In this document: positions 47,672 to 59,839 of the stretch, piece after piece
Layout of the letters: every line of letters starts with the position of its first letter
Numbering within the stretch: position 1 is the stretch's first letter
Source of the DNA: Sesamum alatum
Lineage: Eukaryota > Streptophyta > Magnoliopsida > Lamiales > Pedaliaceae
Assembly: GCA_034509735.1 (NCBI GenBank)
Contig: JACGWO010000011.1
Location: 21,312,979-21,376,978 of the forward strand
Length of the DNA: 64,000 nt
Reading direction: 5' to 3'
Translations under genes and position numbers: made by a program
Notes under the pieces: model-generated
The model's input: only the letters and a program-made list of their open reading frames with translations
What the model was told of the DNA's origin: nothing
Databases searched by the model: none

Positions 47672-48363
47672 CTCTTTAAGGTTGTTTTTTTTACATCTTT
47701 CTAGTCCAGATTTGTCTCAAGACAGAAGAATGTTGTTGGATTGCTTTTTGAGATGTGTTTCTTGCAGTAGTTGTCTTTGCTCTTGAACTTATTTTGCTAG
47801 AGAATTACCTGTCTGCTGCTTTCTACCTTAAGGCTTTGTTGGTTATCAATCCAAAAAAAAAAAAAAAAAAAAAAGGAGTCGGTGCTGGAATTGTCTTTGT
47901 TACATCTGAAGGGGAAGTTCTTGCCTACTCCTTTAATTTGACTCAAAACAATTTGAATAATTTTCAAAATACCAAGCCTTAATCCTTGGATTAGAAATAA
48001 TTGTTGACATAAAGCAACTCCATCTCAAGGTATATGGAGACTCTCAATTAGTGGTCAATCAACTCCTTAGTCTCTATGAAATCAAAAAGCGGAGTTGCTT
48101 CTATATCATAACTATTCAACTAGGCTAATGGGATGGCTAGGAGGTGTGGAACTTGAGCATCTACCAAGAATGGATAATAAACAAGCTGATGCATTGGCGA
48201 AGCATGCTCACTTTCGATGACTGATAAGGAAGCACGCATACTGATATGTAAGAATTGAGTCATACCACCGATCTTTAGTGATAAGGAGGATGGTGCATTC
48301 CAAGAAGAAGAAAACCATGTCTTTGAGGTCTTCGAAATTGGGGAGGAAGATTGGCGACAACCG

Positions 48364-49560
48364 TTGGTTGACTATCTGAAATACGAAAAGCTACCCAATG
48401 ACCTACGACGAAAGGCCGAGATTCAACGACGAGCGTCTCGCTTCATCTATTTCAAAGACAGGCTCTATAGGCGCTCATTTAATGGTATTTTCTTATGCTG
48501 CTTGCGTCACGATGAAAAAATTCAAGCTATGGAGGAAACTCACTCTGGAATTTGTGGTGCTCACAGTCCAGATCGAAGCTACACTTCCGCATAAAAAGTA
48601 TAGGCTATTACTGGCCTACAATGGTTACAGATTACATAGACTATATGAGGAGATGCCAAACTTGTCAATTTCACGCCAATCTTATCCACCAACCACTTGA
48701 GCTGTTGCATCCTACCATTCCTCATGGCCTTTCGATGCTTGGGGTTTGGATGTCGTGGGACCCATTACGAAGTCCTCCGGTGGTCACTTGCATATCTTGG
48801 CAACTGATTATTTCTCTAAATGGGTTGAAGCGGTGCCTCTTAAAGAAGTAAAGAAAGAGAATGTTGCTGATTTTATCCGTACCCACATCATATACCATTG
48901 TGGAGTGCCTAGGTATATCATTACTGATAATGGAAAACCCTTTTGTAATAGCTTGATAGACAAGTTATGTCAGAAGTTTGGATTCAAGCAAAGAAATTCT
49001 TCTATATACTATGCCACTGTTGGCCAACAGTCTTGCTAAAGCATTTAACAAAACTTTGTGTAGCTGATTGAAGAAAGTGGTGACCAAGTCAAAGCGGGAT
49101 TGGCATAAAAGAATTGGAGAAGTTGTATGGGCATACAAAACCACTATTAGAACTCCACCGCAAGCAACTCCTTATGCTTTGGTTTATGGAGTGGAAGCAG
49201 TCCTCACACTTGAGCAACAAATTCCTTCATTGAGGATGGCAATACAAAAAAGGCTTACTGAAGAAGAAAAATGCTCGAATACAACTTGATGAGCAAGAAG
49301 CTCTTGATGAGAAGAGATCGGAAGCACAACAAAGGCTCGAGTATTATTAAGCTCGATTATCCAAGGCATTCAATAAGAAGGTTTGACTGTGCTCTTTTCA
49401 AGTTGGCGATCTAGTACTCGCGGTGAGGAGGCCCATAATCACAATGCATCGAACGGGCAACTAGTTCTTGCCAAAATGGGATAGTCCGTATGTCATCAAA
49501 GAGGTCTAAATAAATAGTGCATATAAGTTGATTGGTGAAGATGGCTTAAAGATAGGCCCG
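48364..49560 (+). pseudogene. gypsy integrase remnant
   Basis: The HHCC zinc domain is visible (ETHSGICGAHSP...RRCQTCQFHAN). The catalytic core follows with WGLDVVGPITKSSGG, IITDNGKPFCN and the downstream WHKRIGEVVWAYKTTIRTPP and GVEAVL. The frame breaks at about 48600, 48720 and 49040. A C-terminal stretch to about 49560 (DLVLAVRRPI) resembles the integrase tail. Confidence 0.88.
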
Positions 49561-49989
49561 ATAAATGGAAATTTTTAGAAACGATACTACACCAGAGAAA
49601 AACAAAATGAAAAAGAAAAAAAGCTCCTAACCCGCATGAGTATAAACTGTGAATGGTCCTCCCCTCTCCAAACTAATATTTTGTACCCTTGAATTACGTA
49701 TTGACTTGATCCTCTTGATGAGGTACGTAGGCAGCTTAGATATTTCTAAGTCCAGTCATAACATTTAAATGAACTTTATTTTTCATATGAAGTCATCGAG
49801 ATAGGAATTATTCAAACATGCTCAAAGATTGCAAAATAGAAAAAAAAGAAAAACTTCTATTACATAATCTCAAAAAAACATCGGAGTTCATGACTTAGAA
49901 CAAAAGAAAAAGGAATCAAATGCAACAAAAGAAAAGGTCCTAAGCAAATCTCAAGCAAAGGGACTCAAGTCCTTCAACTCTTCTTTGAG

Positions 49990-52762
49990 GACTTCCAAAT
50001 TTGTTCTTCAAGCCTCTAAATTCATAACCATTTCATCATAGAGGGGGTGGTATTCTCAAGTGCTGCAATTTCCTCCATAATTTCCACGAATGCTTGAGCG
50101 CTATGAAAAAGTTGCTTTCTCCCTTCAGAGTGTCACACAATTTCTTCATCTGTTCCTTCAGGTATATAAGCTCCTTCTCAACATGCTTCAACTTGTCCGT
50201 AGTGGATTGGACCTTGGAAACCTCTTCACTCTCTTTAGTTCGAGCATTTTGAAGACAATCGTTGGCTTCTATCGAGAATACCTTTGGATAACCTTTTCAG
50301 AAGATGATGATCTTGCTTCATCATAAGCAGCAACCCTGGCGAAGAACATGTTCATCGATTCTTCCACTTTTGAGATGTCAAACTTTTGAAAGCTCTTCGT
50401 CGATTCAAGACGAAGTAAACATCGTCTTTGATTGAGGGGGTGAAGTCAATTGGGGTGTTTGATATCTTCACGAGAAGATCACTCCACAGCTTTTGAAGGA
50501 ACTCCTTTTGATGATTAAGAACAAATCTTTCGCCTTCAAATACCGACATCGGGACATGACAAGAAGTTTTTTTTCTCTTAAGCCCCATTCCAAGAGGATG
50601 AGTTGTAGCCAACAAGTTAGATCTTAAATTTGATCCATAACTGTCTTGAGAAGTCTCATAATCTTCGACGACTAAGACTTCATCTTCAAGCTACGACAAT
50701 GCATCAACTTGAGTTAGAACAAAGAAGATCTTATTGCTAAAAATTAAAAAAATAATAATAATAGGGAAACAAGTAAGAAAAAATAACCTCATTGACGAAA
50801 TTCAACATCGATGGTTCATGACTTGAGCCTTCACCATCAATGTCAACATTTTTCGGCCCTGAATTCCTGTTCGGCCTCTTCCAATAACGATCGGGGTTGC
50901 TACTCCTACTTACTTCCAAGTAACAAAGAGATATTTTCTTCTTATTCACTTCAAGGGGTTCGACCATTTGAGAATTTCACTTGGGAGAAGAGATAGCCTG
51001 CTCGTGAGGTTAATCTTGGGCAACTCTTTCACCGTACTCCTTGCCTTTTGCAGAAACTTGAATTGGGCTTAAGGCAAGCAACCTCGCCACGTTTTCTTCA
51101 AGGTAGCCACCATGAACTTCGTCCCACCACCTTTCGTACGCCTCAGAGGAGAACTTCTTCACATTTGGGAGCATGGAAGGAAACCAGATTTTCTCCATGG
51201 TCTTAGAAAAAATGCACTAACGCCAATAACGATTCCACCTTCTAAAGTGGCCTTGTGAATGTCTTGTGAAAGAATCATAGGCACTTCTTGGAAGAAACCA
51301 AATTGACGACCAAATCGATGGGGGCTATAGGGCTCAACAACAAAATGATCGCTTTGCCGCAGAGGAAGATAGTTTGAACGAACGGCCATGAAATAAGTTT
51401 CTTCAGATTCCGTGGCGTGCCCGTCGTCTGTAAATAAAAAATCATTTTCCTTCACAACCATGTTGCAAGTCCAAGAGATAAAGTCACCTCTATGAAGCCG
51501 CTTTCTCGCCTCTTGCGGATCGTAGTATTTCACACCTCCTTTTCCTAAGAAGGGCGTCATTTTGGGCTCACAAATGCTTTGTACAATTTGATAATGAGTC
51601 TTGAAAGCCATCCAACTATAAACAAAGCGAACCAAAAATGGAGAATGCACGCGAGTTGGCCTTGGGGAGCTGGAGATCTTTTTCAAACCTTTGTAGATGC
51701 TAGTCAAGACGGGGACGGCAAGACCAACCTTTCGACCGGCTGCCATGGCACTTGTCATTTTGAAAACACTCGGACGTCTTGAACCAACATCTTGAATGGG
51801 GAGAGCGAAGGTGAAAAGCAATCACACCAAGTACGCCGCCAAGAAAGTCTTTTCCTTTAAGTTGCCTTCAACGCCAAGCTTCGAGAATAACGCATGGACT
51901 ACTTGCCATGCATCCCAAAGGTTCCGGAAGGGTTGTGAGTCGACTTAGGACGGACTGTCTTTTTCTCTTTTCGCAGAGGGTGCTTGCAGTACTTTGTAGC
52001 TTTTCTCAGCCAAAACTTGATCCACTTGTCGGCATGAACTAAGGAGGATTGACCATCATTACTACTCCCTCGAAGCAAATGGTAAGTGTGGTGAAGGAAT
52101 TTGCAAGAGCGAGGCACAACTCTCGGTCTAGTCTCTTCGACACCGTTAAGCTCCTTGGCGCTTGGGACGACTTCGTCATAAAGGAGTCCAGTCATAGGAA
52201 GTCCCACAAAGGTATGCACATCCCACAACGAGATAGACAACTCTCCGAAGGATGTCAGAATAGAGTTAGTTGATGGACACCACGCTTCGCAGAATCCCTT
52301 GACGATGTTGGATGCGGTCATTAGTGAACAATAAGGCGTACACGGCATCATACACTTGAGCTGCAACTAGCTTGTGCTCACACCGGCTGAGTACGTCTTT
52401 CGTCCACTCCCAAAATCCTTTTGATATAGCAGAACTCGCCGACAAATTGAATGGTGTTGCCCCACTTGGCTTTCTCTTCAACGATGCGGCGGCCTAACGT
52501 CGGTAGAAGACTTGGTTCATCAAAACAATGGTGATGAGTCGCTTGCGAATACCACACCTTGGAAGTCTTCCTTAGTAGAACTTCTCGAGACCATTGCTCT
52601 GTGTGAAGTGGATGCGTCAATCTCGGCCATTACTTTGCGTATTGACCAATAAGAGGAGTATGAGTCGTCAAAGTTGTTCCTTTCTCCATGGGTTGACTTT
52701 CATCGTCAAGAATTACTAATTTTGTTGGCCGAGGAAAAAGACTCGTCTTTAAAATAAACCAT
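49990..52762 (-). pseudogene. antisense plant mobile domain (PMD) gene inside the gypsy element
   Basis: On the minus strand, from an ATG at 52762, the pieces are LVILDDESQPMEK, GEFCYIK with FWEWTKDVLSRCEHKL (about 52440), AWCPSTNSILTSFGELSISLWDVH (about 52260), FVGLPMTGLLYDEVVPSA, then FVRFVYSWM, HSP and FGRQFGFFQEVP (51160-51820). A C-terminal coiled-coil-like segment follows (KELIYLKEQMKKL, about 50130). This is the plant mobile domain family (aminotransferase-like, MAIN/MAIL1 relatives). It lies between integrase and the 3' LTR in reverse orientation, a placement known for extra ORFs of some Tat elements. Frameshifts and stops break it. Confidence 0.85.
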
Positions 52763-53289
52763 GTTGCAAGCTATCAAAGCAAAAAGAAAATAGATTTAAT
52801 TGAGTTAATGAAAAAGAAAAACTCAAATAAATTACAAAGCAGCCAAGAACGGAAAGGAAAATAGGAGATAAGAACGTCACGACAAAATTTGAATTTATAT
52901 GCAACAACTCAAATTTCAAGAGAATGCACACGGAAGAATTGATTCCAAGAAGCCTTGGTAGCCTTCATACCATAATGATAAACAAACTTTCATATATGAA
53001 TTCTCCAAACAAATGTGCAAATACAGGCTATGGGACTCGACTCTCAATGCCAAACAAACATTGTGTTTGGCTTTAACTTTGTGACAATGGGCACTTGACC
53101 TCAAAGTTTATCAAATTGATAGACAAAAAAACAGGAAAAAGGAAAATCATATTTGCAGTTTTGAAATCTCTGTATGCTAAGTTTTTTTTTTCCTTGTACG
53201 TTCCCAAAGAAACCATGGTTCTGCAGGGAGCGGGGCAAATCTATCACCAACATCTCAAAGTTGTCTTTGACAAATTAACATAAAGGGAG

Positions 53290-54406
53290 ATGTTGGAATC
53301 TTTCAAAAAAAAGGAAAATAACATTGATGACTTAGTACTGAAGAAGCTGAAGACTGAATTATATTACCGATGCTACCAAGATTTCACATCTTCAGATCAT
53401 TAACTAAATTCGACACTTTATTATAACATGGGTCGAGAGATATTTGAAAATTCTTGACAATAAGTCTATCACGTTAGTCACGCAAACTTCTCAAATACAC
53501 CACAATGCATGCATCACGTAAACTCAGGCTTTGAAAGTCCAAGCCAGAAACACAAGACTCAAAGAACTTCATCATCAAATAAAGCCCAAAAGTCGGAACA
53601 AACTACATTAGATTATCAAACTACAAGTTAAAAAGTGTTACCGAATAAGTCAATCGAAATTTGAATAGCAAAACCCGAGTTCAAAGCTGCTCATGAAAAA
53701 AGATGGCAGAAATTCAAAATGACATCAACCCAAACACCTTGTGTGCGTGACAGAAAGTAAAGAAAAAAAAAGATACATGCAAGTGACGGAATATTCCATG
53801 AGAATGGCGAAGAACCATGCTTTGGATCGTCCAAAGCAGGGGTTTTATATAGCAGCAGTTCAAGAAGTTGCTCAACTAAACTTGGTGCACTTTGATTAAA
53901 TTGGAAGACTATTCGAAGTCGGACCCTCTTCCCAACCTGTTCAAATTTTCAAAAATTTAGTTGGAGAGAAGTTGAAGTTAAGATGGTCTTTAATTTATTG
54001 GAGAGAAGGAGGAAATAATTTAACTCCATGTACATAGTAGAATTGGTGGAGAACACAACCACAGCACAGCCCCATGTGTGTGGACCATGAACACCAATTA
54101 TGGGGCCCATTTGCTTAGCAAAAAAACAAAAAAAAAAAAAAAATAGTATATGTCAATTGCTGGTTTCTTTAACAAATGTAGGCTAAAAGCCCATTCCATG
54201 AATCCCATTGGCCAAATTTTACAAAAAAGAGGCGAAAGTTTGGGCCATAAGTTATAAACCCACAACGAAATTCAATACGGATATTATTTGAAACAAATCC
54301 ATGGTTGTTGAAGCCCGTTAAAGTTTGATTCATATTTTCGCGACCCATTCACTTTAAAAATTACATTTTTAAGCATATATTTGTGAACGAGTCTCGATGG
54401 GGCATT
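53290..54406 (+). other. gypsy 3' untranslated region and polypurine tract
   Basis: This is non-coding element sequence between the antisense gene and the 3' LTR. The likely polypurine tract is the short CGATGGGG stretch ending a few bases before TGTAGACAAATA at 54407. Confidence 0.6.
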
Positions 54407-55319
54407 TGTAGACAAATAAAATTTGCAGCCAATCAAATGATGACAAGTGAAAAATACATATTATTTATCAATTTTATTCCCTCTTCTATTTATATTTTGA
54501 AATTTACTAATTAATTTCAAATATAAATAATTAATTTAATTGATATTTTAATATTTTGTCATCAAATAAACGGCCGACAAGTGTTAAATTGAGGTGTTTT
54601 GGCCAATCAAATCAAGATAAATATTCTTATATTATCTCTTTGAAAAATACAAATATTAAAGAGATAATATCAAATTTGACCAATCATATCTTACCAAATA
54701 TTTAATTTATTTATCTCTTTAAATTAAAATAAAGAGATAATACAAAAATGGTGTTCAAGTTCACCACAATTCTACCTCTTTGACAGTTATATAAAGGGGT
54801 CTTCGGGGCTCATTTAACACACACACACACATACAACTGAAGATACAAGCCAGAAGCATTCAAGAAATCCGAAATCCTTTCAAGTGAAAATCAAGCAAGA
54901 TCCACGGTATTCAAAGCAAGATTCAAGGCGTTCGTCACGAAAATCATCCAAAGTTAGCGACTAATTCGAGAAGAAGTCTAAAGACCGATGAATTAACGTT
55001 ATCAAGACGAAAGTCCACCTTGGCGAAAGATCAAAGTCTCAAATCCACTAAGAAATATTTCAAATTTATAGCGTTTAATCGGGAACAAGTCAACAAACCC
55101 TGAATTAACGTTATTCAAAGTCAAAGTCAACGTCAAAGGAGACCGAACGTCGAGTTTCACCTCCGAAGTTCCTGAAGTCAAAGATCACATTCTTGAATAA
55201 AAGAATTAGAGGTTTCAAGTAGAGATTTCGCACCCACAAATACTCAAATTATATTAAAAGAAATTATTTGTAATAGTTTATTGTTTCAATAAATTTAGGA
55301 ACACGAAAATTTATTTACA
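54407..55319 (+). repeat. gypsy 3' LTR, 913 bp
   Basis: It starts TGTAGACAAATAAAATTTG and ends AAAATTTATTTACA, collinear with 39502-40417 with scattered substitutions and small indels. It is followed by ATACC, the right target duplication. Confidence 0.92.
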
Positions 55320-58002
55320 ATACCCAAGGGTAGCATCTCCAAACTCAGAACGAGGGAAATACCGCCAAGAGGCTTTCTGGTTTAGTAATCAGTCGCCAAG
55401 CTTGCTTAGCCAGAAGAGCAAGATTGAACAGCCGCATCGACCCGAAAACCAAGTCCCCCATCCCGCTTACTTGAGCACAATTGATCTCAGGCTAACCAAT
55501 GAATACGCCAGTGCTTCGGGGAACTCCACCAGAATTCAGCACATGCCGATTGAATTTTTTGAAGCAGGGAACCTGGAAGGAGAAAGCACTGCATAAGATA
55601 GTTAGGAATAGCTTGGAGAACAACTTTAATAAGCCCTTCTTTTATAGCACAAGAAAGCAACTTATCCGTCCAACCTATTAGCCTATTCCAAAGATGATCC
55701 CTAAGCCCTTGGAGGATGTCCGCTTTGACTCGCCCAACAACCGAATGTAGGCCCAAGTATTTCGCCAATTTCGAAACTATTGTGACATTAATGATTCCAG
55801 CCAAGCCCTGTTAACATGCAAAATCCACATTAGTATTGAATAGCATTTCGGACTTCTAACAGCTAACTTGTTGTCCCGGCGCTCGTTCATAAATACTAAG
55901 GATAGCCCCAACAACCATCACTGTTTTCTTTGTTGCTACAAAAACTATCAAAGAGTCATCTGCAAACAAAAGATGGGTAATACAAGGAGCTCTTCGAGCC
56001 ATAGGCACCCCTCGGAAAACCCCTCGCAATTCAGCATCCTGCAATAGAAAACTAAAGACTTCTGAGCAAAGGATAAAAATGTAGGCGAAAGTGGGTCCCT
56101 CTGCCATATTCCCCGACGTGGTTGCACAAAGCCAAAAGACTCACCATTTAATACAAAAGAAAATGAAGCAATAGATATATATAACATGATCAACTTCACA
56201 AATGCGTCAACAAACTCCAAACGTCTTAGTACAACCTCAATAAACGACCATTCAAGTCGATCGTACGCCTTGTTCATGTCAAGTTTAAGAGCAACATATC
56301 CTTTTCTACCATTCTTCCTATGCTTGAGATAATGATTACATTCGAAAACCAGTAGGATTTTATCTGTAATAAGGTGACCACTAACAAATCCCGACTGAGT
56401 AGGAGAGATGACAGAGTCAAACACCCCTTAAGCCTATTAGCAATAAATTTTTATACAACTTTATAAAGAACATTCCAAAGACTAACAGGATGGAAAGGGA
56501 AACTAAATCTGGGGTTTTGACGTTAGATCAACACAATGTTCGTGTGATCAAATTAGGAGACAGTGAACAAGAATGCAACATATACAACACACTACGTGTA
56601 ATTTCCTTACCAATAGTACCCCTATAGTGCTGGAAAAAGAGCAGAGGGAAGACATTCGGACCTGGAGATGTGAGAGGCCCCATGGAAGAGACAACCCTTC
56701 GAACCTCCTCCTCCTCATACGACCGAAGATGGTACTGATTCTGAGAAAGGGAAATTTTATGTGAGATACCTCTCAAAGCAGAAAGCCAAATCTTGTTGCG
56801 AAGGGTCAGAGGAAATGAACATGGCAGAGAAATAAGAAGAGATCAGGTTTTGAATACCTTCCTTATTCGTAAACCGATTACCCAAAGCATCATGAAGGTG
56901 GCGAATACGATTAGTTTTAGCTTGGGTCAATGCTCGAGTGTGAAAAAACTTGGTGTTCCGATCACCTTACACCAGCCAATGTTGTTTGGCTTCTGTTTCC
57001 ATTTAATAGAGGCATCCGTCAACATACCAACAAGCTCATTCCGACAATCAGAGAGTTCCAAACATACCTCAACAGTCCACTGAGATGACTACAACTGACA
57101 AATACGCCATTCCAACCATTTAACACGATATTTCACCCCCTAAAAACGAGTTGCACTCCAGAGAGAAAGTGCTTCCGAATAATGCGCCAAATAATCAACA
57201 ATGCCAAAAGTTGTGCCCCTTAACTGGCCACGCATCCATGTGTCAAATATAAGCTCAGAACACTCTGCAAGGCGAGCCTAAGAAGCCTCAAACCTGAACT
57301 GAGAAGGCTGAGAATGAGTCTCAAGGGGAGCAGGGGGAAATAACGTAAGAAGCATAACACAATGATCTGAATATGCAGAGAAAGATTATGGACCTTCGTT
57401 TGCGAGAACAAACTACACTAGGATAAATCAACGAGAGCCCTATCCAAGCGACGACGCACCGTGTGAGGCCAGAGGCAACGGTTACACCACGAGAGAAAAG
57501 GACCCTAAAAACCCAAATCATCAAGTTGAACATCCCTCAGAGTATTCCAAAAATCTCCTATTTGCTACTCAGGAGTAGAGTAGCAGCTGTCCTTTTCATA
57601 AGCAAAAAGGACCGCATTAGAATCCATACAGCATACCCAACGAACATAAGAGATCCCAAGCCAACTTCCGACAACCCACTGCCGGTTTCCCATAAAAGCC
57701 AGTAAATCTCCAATCCCTGCCTTCCCACCTCATAAAGATATCAATATGCGATGACAAAAAACTCAAAAGTGTAACATCCACCTCTTTCATCCATAACAAC
57801 ATCGAGTCTCCTCCTTGGCTCTGAGCATCCACCAAGACACCATGATAGTTCAACAAAGCCTTAATACGATTAGCCTGAACTTTCTACATTTGGTTTCTGA
57901 CAAGAAGACCAACAAGAAACTATGATCGTTAATGAGATCGCGTATATGCCGAACTATCTCGGGAGTCCCGATCCCGTGACAGTTCCATGCCAAACAACTC
58001 AT
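55320..58002 (-). pseudogene. LINE ORF2: endonuclease and reverse transcriptase
   Basis: ORF2 starts at the ATG at 58002 (MSCLAWNCHGIGTPEIVRHI), the typical plant L1 apurinic-endonuclease start. The endonuclease continues with FLSETK and WEGRDWRFTGFYG (about 57720). RT motifs are SPTQSGFVSGHLITDKIL, LKLDMNKAYDRLEW (56424-56240), RGIWQRDPLSP (Q/G of RQGDP mutated) and LLFADDSLIVF (about 55960). The thumb region (IPNYLMQCFLLP, CAEFWW) reaches 55487. Reading continues to 55320 and resumes at 39501. Several stops are present. Confidence 0.9.
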
Positions 58003-58299
58003 GGCGATTGGCGGGGTCGCATCGCGACCTCCGCCATGAAGTTGTCACCATTGACTACCGGCAAATCCGAAGACTTTCTTTTCAGTGGTCGAGAATCCGA
58101 AAGCGCATAGCAAGACAAAGGCAATACTCTTTTCACATCCAAACCAGCAGATGAGACCCACCTCGTGCGCGCCGGCGATGGCCGCAGCCACGCCCTCACC
58201 CCTACGACCACCAACCTTAATCTAATCATAAGAAAGAGATCCCCTCGATAGAATTTTGAGCCGTAAGAGGCACCTCGACAAATGCAGGAGAAGAGAATA

Positions 58300-59663
58300 C
58301 CAAACCCTCATCTAAGGAGCGACGACCAGTTGACAATGCCGGCGACGACTGAGAGGAACCCACAGACACAGGACAAAAAATTGCACCATCTCAACGCCCA
58401 ATGTTCTCTAAAATTAGATCCGCTCGCGCACTATCCCAGAAGGCTGCACCAAACCCCTGCAAACAGTCTACTGGGTTGTCCAATACAACTATAGGGCCCT
58501 CCTGAGTGGGCTGACTACCCCTCAGGCCTAATTGCAAAGGAATGGAGAGAGCAGAGGTTACCTGGGCCAAATTAGTATGATGATCCAGCCCACATAAATA
58601 GGCTAGCCCAAATGAAGAGGCTAAGCCCAACTGCCCACCAGCAGTTGAACTAGTCGTTTCACTACTTTCATCCACTAACTGCCTGAGGTTAACCACCTTA
58701 TCTCGTCCGTTTCGCGCACACCAACTACTGCATAGGTGAATGTAACTGCTCCAGGAACATCGATAACCTTGTTCGGAGCATTCCGGACGGTGATATAGAG
58801 ACTCCGACACTATTGCCCTTACTTCCAAAATCACCAAAAATGTGTACACCCTGACGAATCGGTTCAGAAGGGCCAGACATCGGATGAGATTGAGGTACAT
58901 AAGTGGGTTGAATATCATCCATCATTGCGCCCAGACGACGCAAAGGTCCAACCGCTTGCAACCATGCACCATAAAGGGTATCGGTGCCGGGATCAACAAA
59001 GTGGTCCTGAAAACATAATTCGTAAAACCGACTAATGTGATCCACTTTACCACATAAGTAGCAAAAATTGGGAGACGTTCATATGAAGTCAGAACAGAGT
59101 TGAAGAGCCCGTTTCAAGGGCAAGGAAATGTTAATATTAACGCGAATGCGCACCGTTTCAAACCAATAAACATCACGCTCAATATGCGTTTCATCCAACC
59201 AAGAATCCAAACTGCAACCAAGATAGCAAATAACCTTAATAGTCTGCAGACCATACGGAAGATCATGAACATGCACGAAGAAGGGACACCAGTCTAAATT
59301 CAGAGAAAGCGGGTCCTCTTGCGGAGAAAGTTGTTGCAAGACAATCAAATTGCGATAAAAAATCCAGGGCCACATGTCAAGGACCCGCCGAAGGTCTTCA
59401 ACATGATTAAACACCAAACAAAACCAAGACTCCAAGACCTTCCGAATAGACACACCACGAGAAGCCTGGATCAAGTAAACCAAAGAACCTTTCATCGCCT
59501 CAAAATGGACCGATCGATGAGACACAAGGCGACCAACCAAACTAAGATGGAGACAACCAAAGCTGCGATCCCAAATCTCCTGAGGGATAATGAAATTAGC
59601 CATCTCCTCATCCATGAGGGAAATGACCTTATCCATCTTCAAAATATCACTGTCCATATTCCG
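58300..59663 (-). pseudogene. LINE ORF1 (gag-like, DUF4283 plus zinc knuckle)
   Basis: It starts MDSDILKMDKVISLMDEEM at 59663 on the minus strand. The N-terminal RNA-binding-like domain contains VLDMWPWIFYRNLIVL and FFVHVHDLPYGLQT. A zinc knuckle FCYLCGKVDHISRFYELCF (about 59000-59060) follows a stop. The C-terminal part is low complexity. This is the standard ORF1 layout of plant L1 elements. Confidence 0.85.
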
Positions 59664-59839
59664 AAAAAGCAAGCACAGAAACTTGAAAAATAGAGAACAT
59701 CACGGCCAGAACAAAGACAAACAATAATCAAAGTAACAACAAGAACAACACTCCAAAACCTCCTAGGAAATAACTAGGGCTACAACTCCCATACAACCAA
59801 ATGCAGAGAGCCTCCTTCAGAAAACCAGTGTAATCCTTT

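Larger units (their letters stand above)
45085..47872 (+). mobile_element. processed retrocopy (retropseudogene) of a PEARLI-4-type gene
   Basis: The insert is bordered by a 17-bp target duplication AAGGAGTCGGTGCTGGA (45068-45084 and 47873-47889) and ends in a poly(A) run of about 23 (47852-47874). The A run overlaps the first two bases of the right duplication. It has no introns and carries a 60-bp leader, coding sequence and a 3' UTR, the marks of an mRNA reverse-transcribed and inserted by LINE machinery. The 3' UTR was later invaded by the hAT element at 46388-47671. The insert without that element is about 1.5 kb. Confidence 0.9.
45025..48235 (+). pseudogene. gypsy second (archaeal-like) RNase H, split by a retrocopy
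   Basis: KMYFDGASLKEGVGAG ends at 45084 and the same reading resumes after the insertion, from 47875, as GVGAGIVFVTSEGEVLAYS, then LHLKVYGDSQLVVNQL (about 48020) and NKQADALAKHA (about 48180). Two RNase H domains in one element are characteristic of the plant Tat lineage. The 17-bp sequence repeated on both sides is the retrocopy's target duplication. Confidence 0.85.
39502..55319 (+). mobile_element. Ty3/gypsy LTR retrotransposon, Tat-type, 15,818 bp
   Basis: LTRs are 39502-40417 and 54407-55319, TG...CA, about 915 bp each. The flanking five bases are GTACT (39497-39501) and ATACC (55320-55324). The LINE reading frame across the site implies GTACC, so each copy carries one later mutation. 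Order is gag, protease, RT, RNase H, a second RNase H of the archaeal-like type, integrase, then an antisense gene. The second RNase H and the extra antisense ORF point to the Tat (Retand/Ogre-like) lineage. Without its nested retrocopy it is about 13 kb. Coding regions are broken, so it is inactive. Confidence 0.93.
33581..59826 (-). mobile_element. L1-type LINE, full length, split by copia and gypsy insertions
   Basis: The element reads on the minus strand from a 5' end at 59826 to a poly(A) tail seen as T at 33583-33594. It is flanked by a 13-bp target duplication with one mismatch: AGTGTAGTCCTTT (33568-33580) and AGTGTAATCCTTT (59827-59839). It survives as three pieces: 59826-55320, 39501-38775 and 33812-33581. 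Removing the two LTR elements and one copy of each target duplication leaves about 5.5 kb, a normal plant L1 length. ORF1 and ORF2 are recognisable but interrupted by stops and frameshifts, so it is inactive. Confidence 0.9.

Noticed and set aside
39502..55319. Integrated plant virus (pararetrovirus)
   Set aside because: Two LTRs, target duplications, integrase and two RNase H domains identify a Ty3/gypsy retrotransposon; no movement-protein or capsid text of a pararetrovirus was seen.
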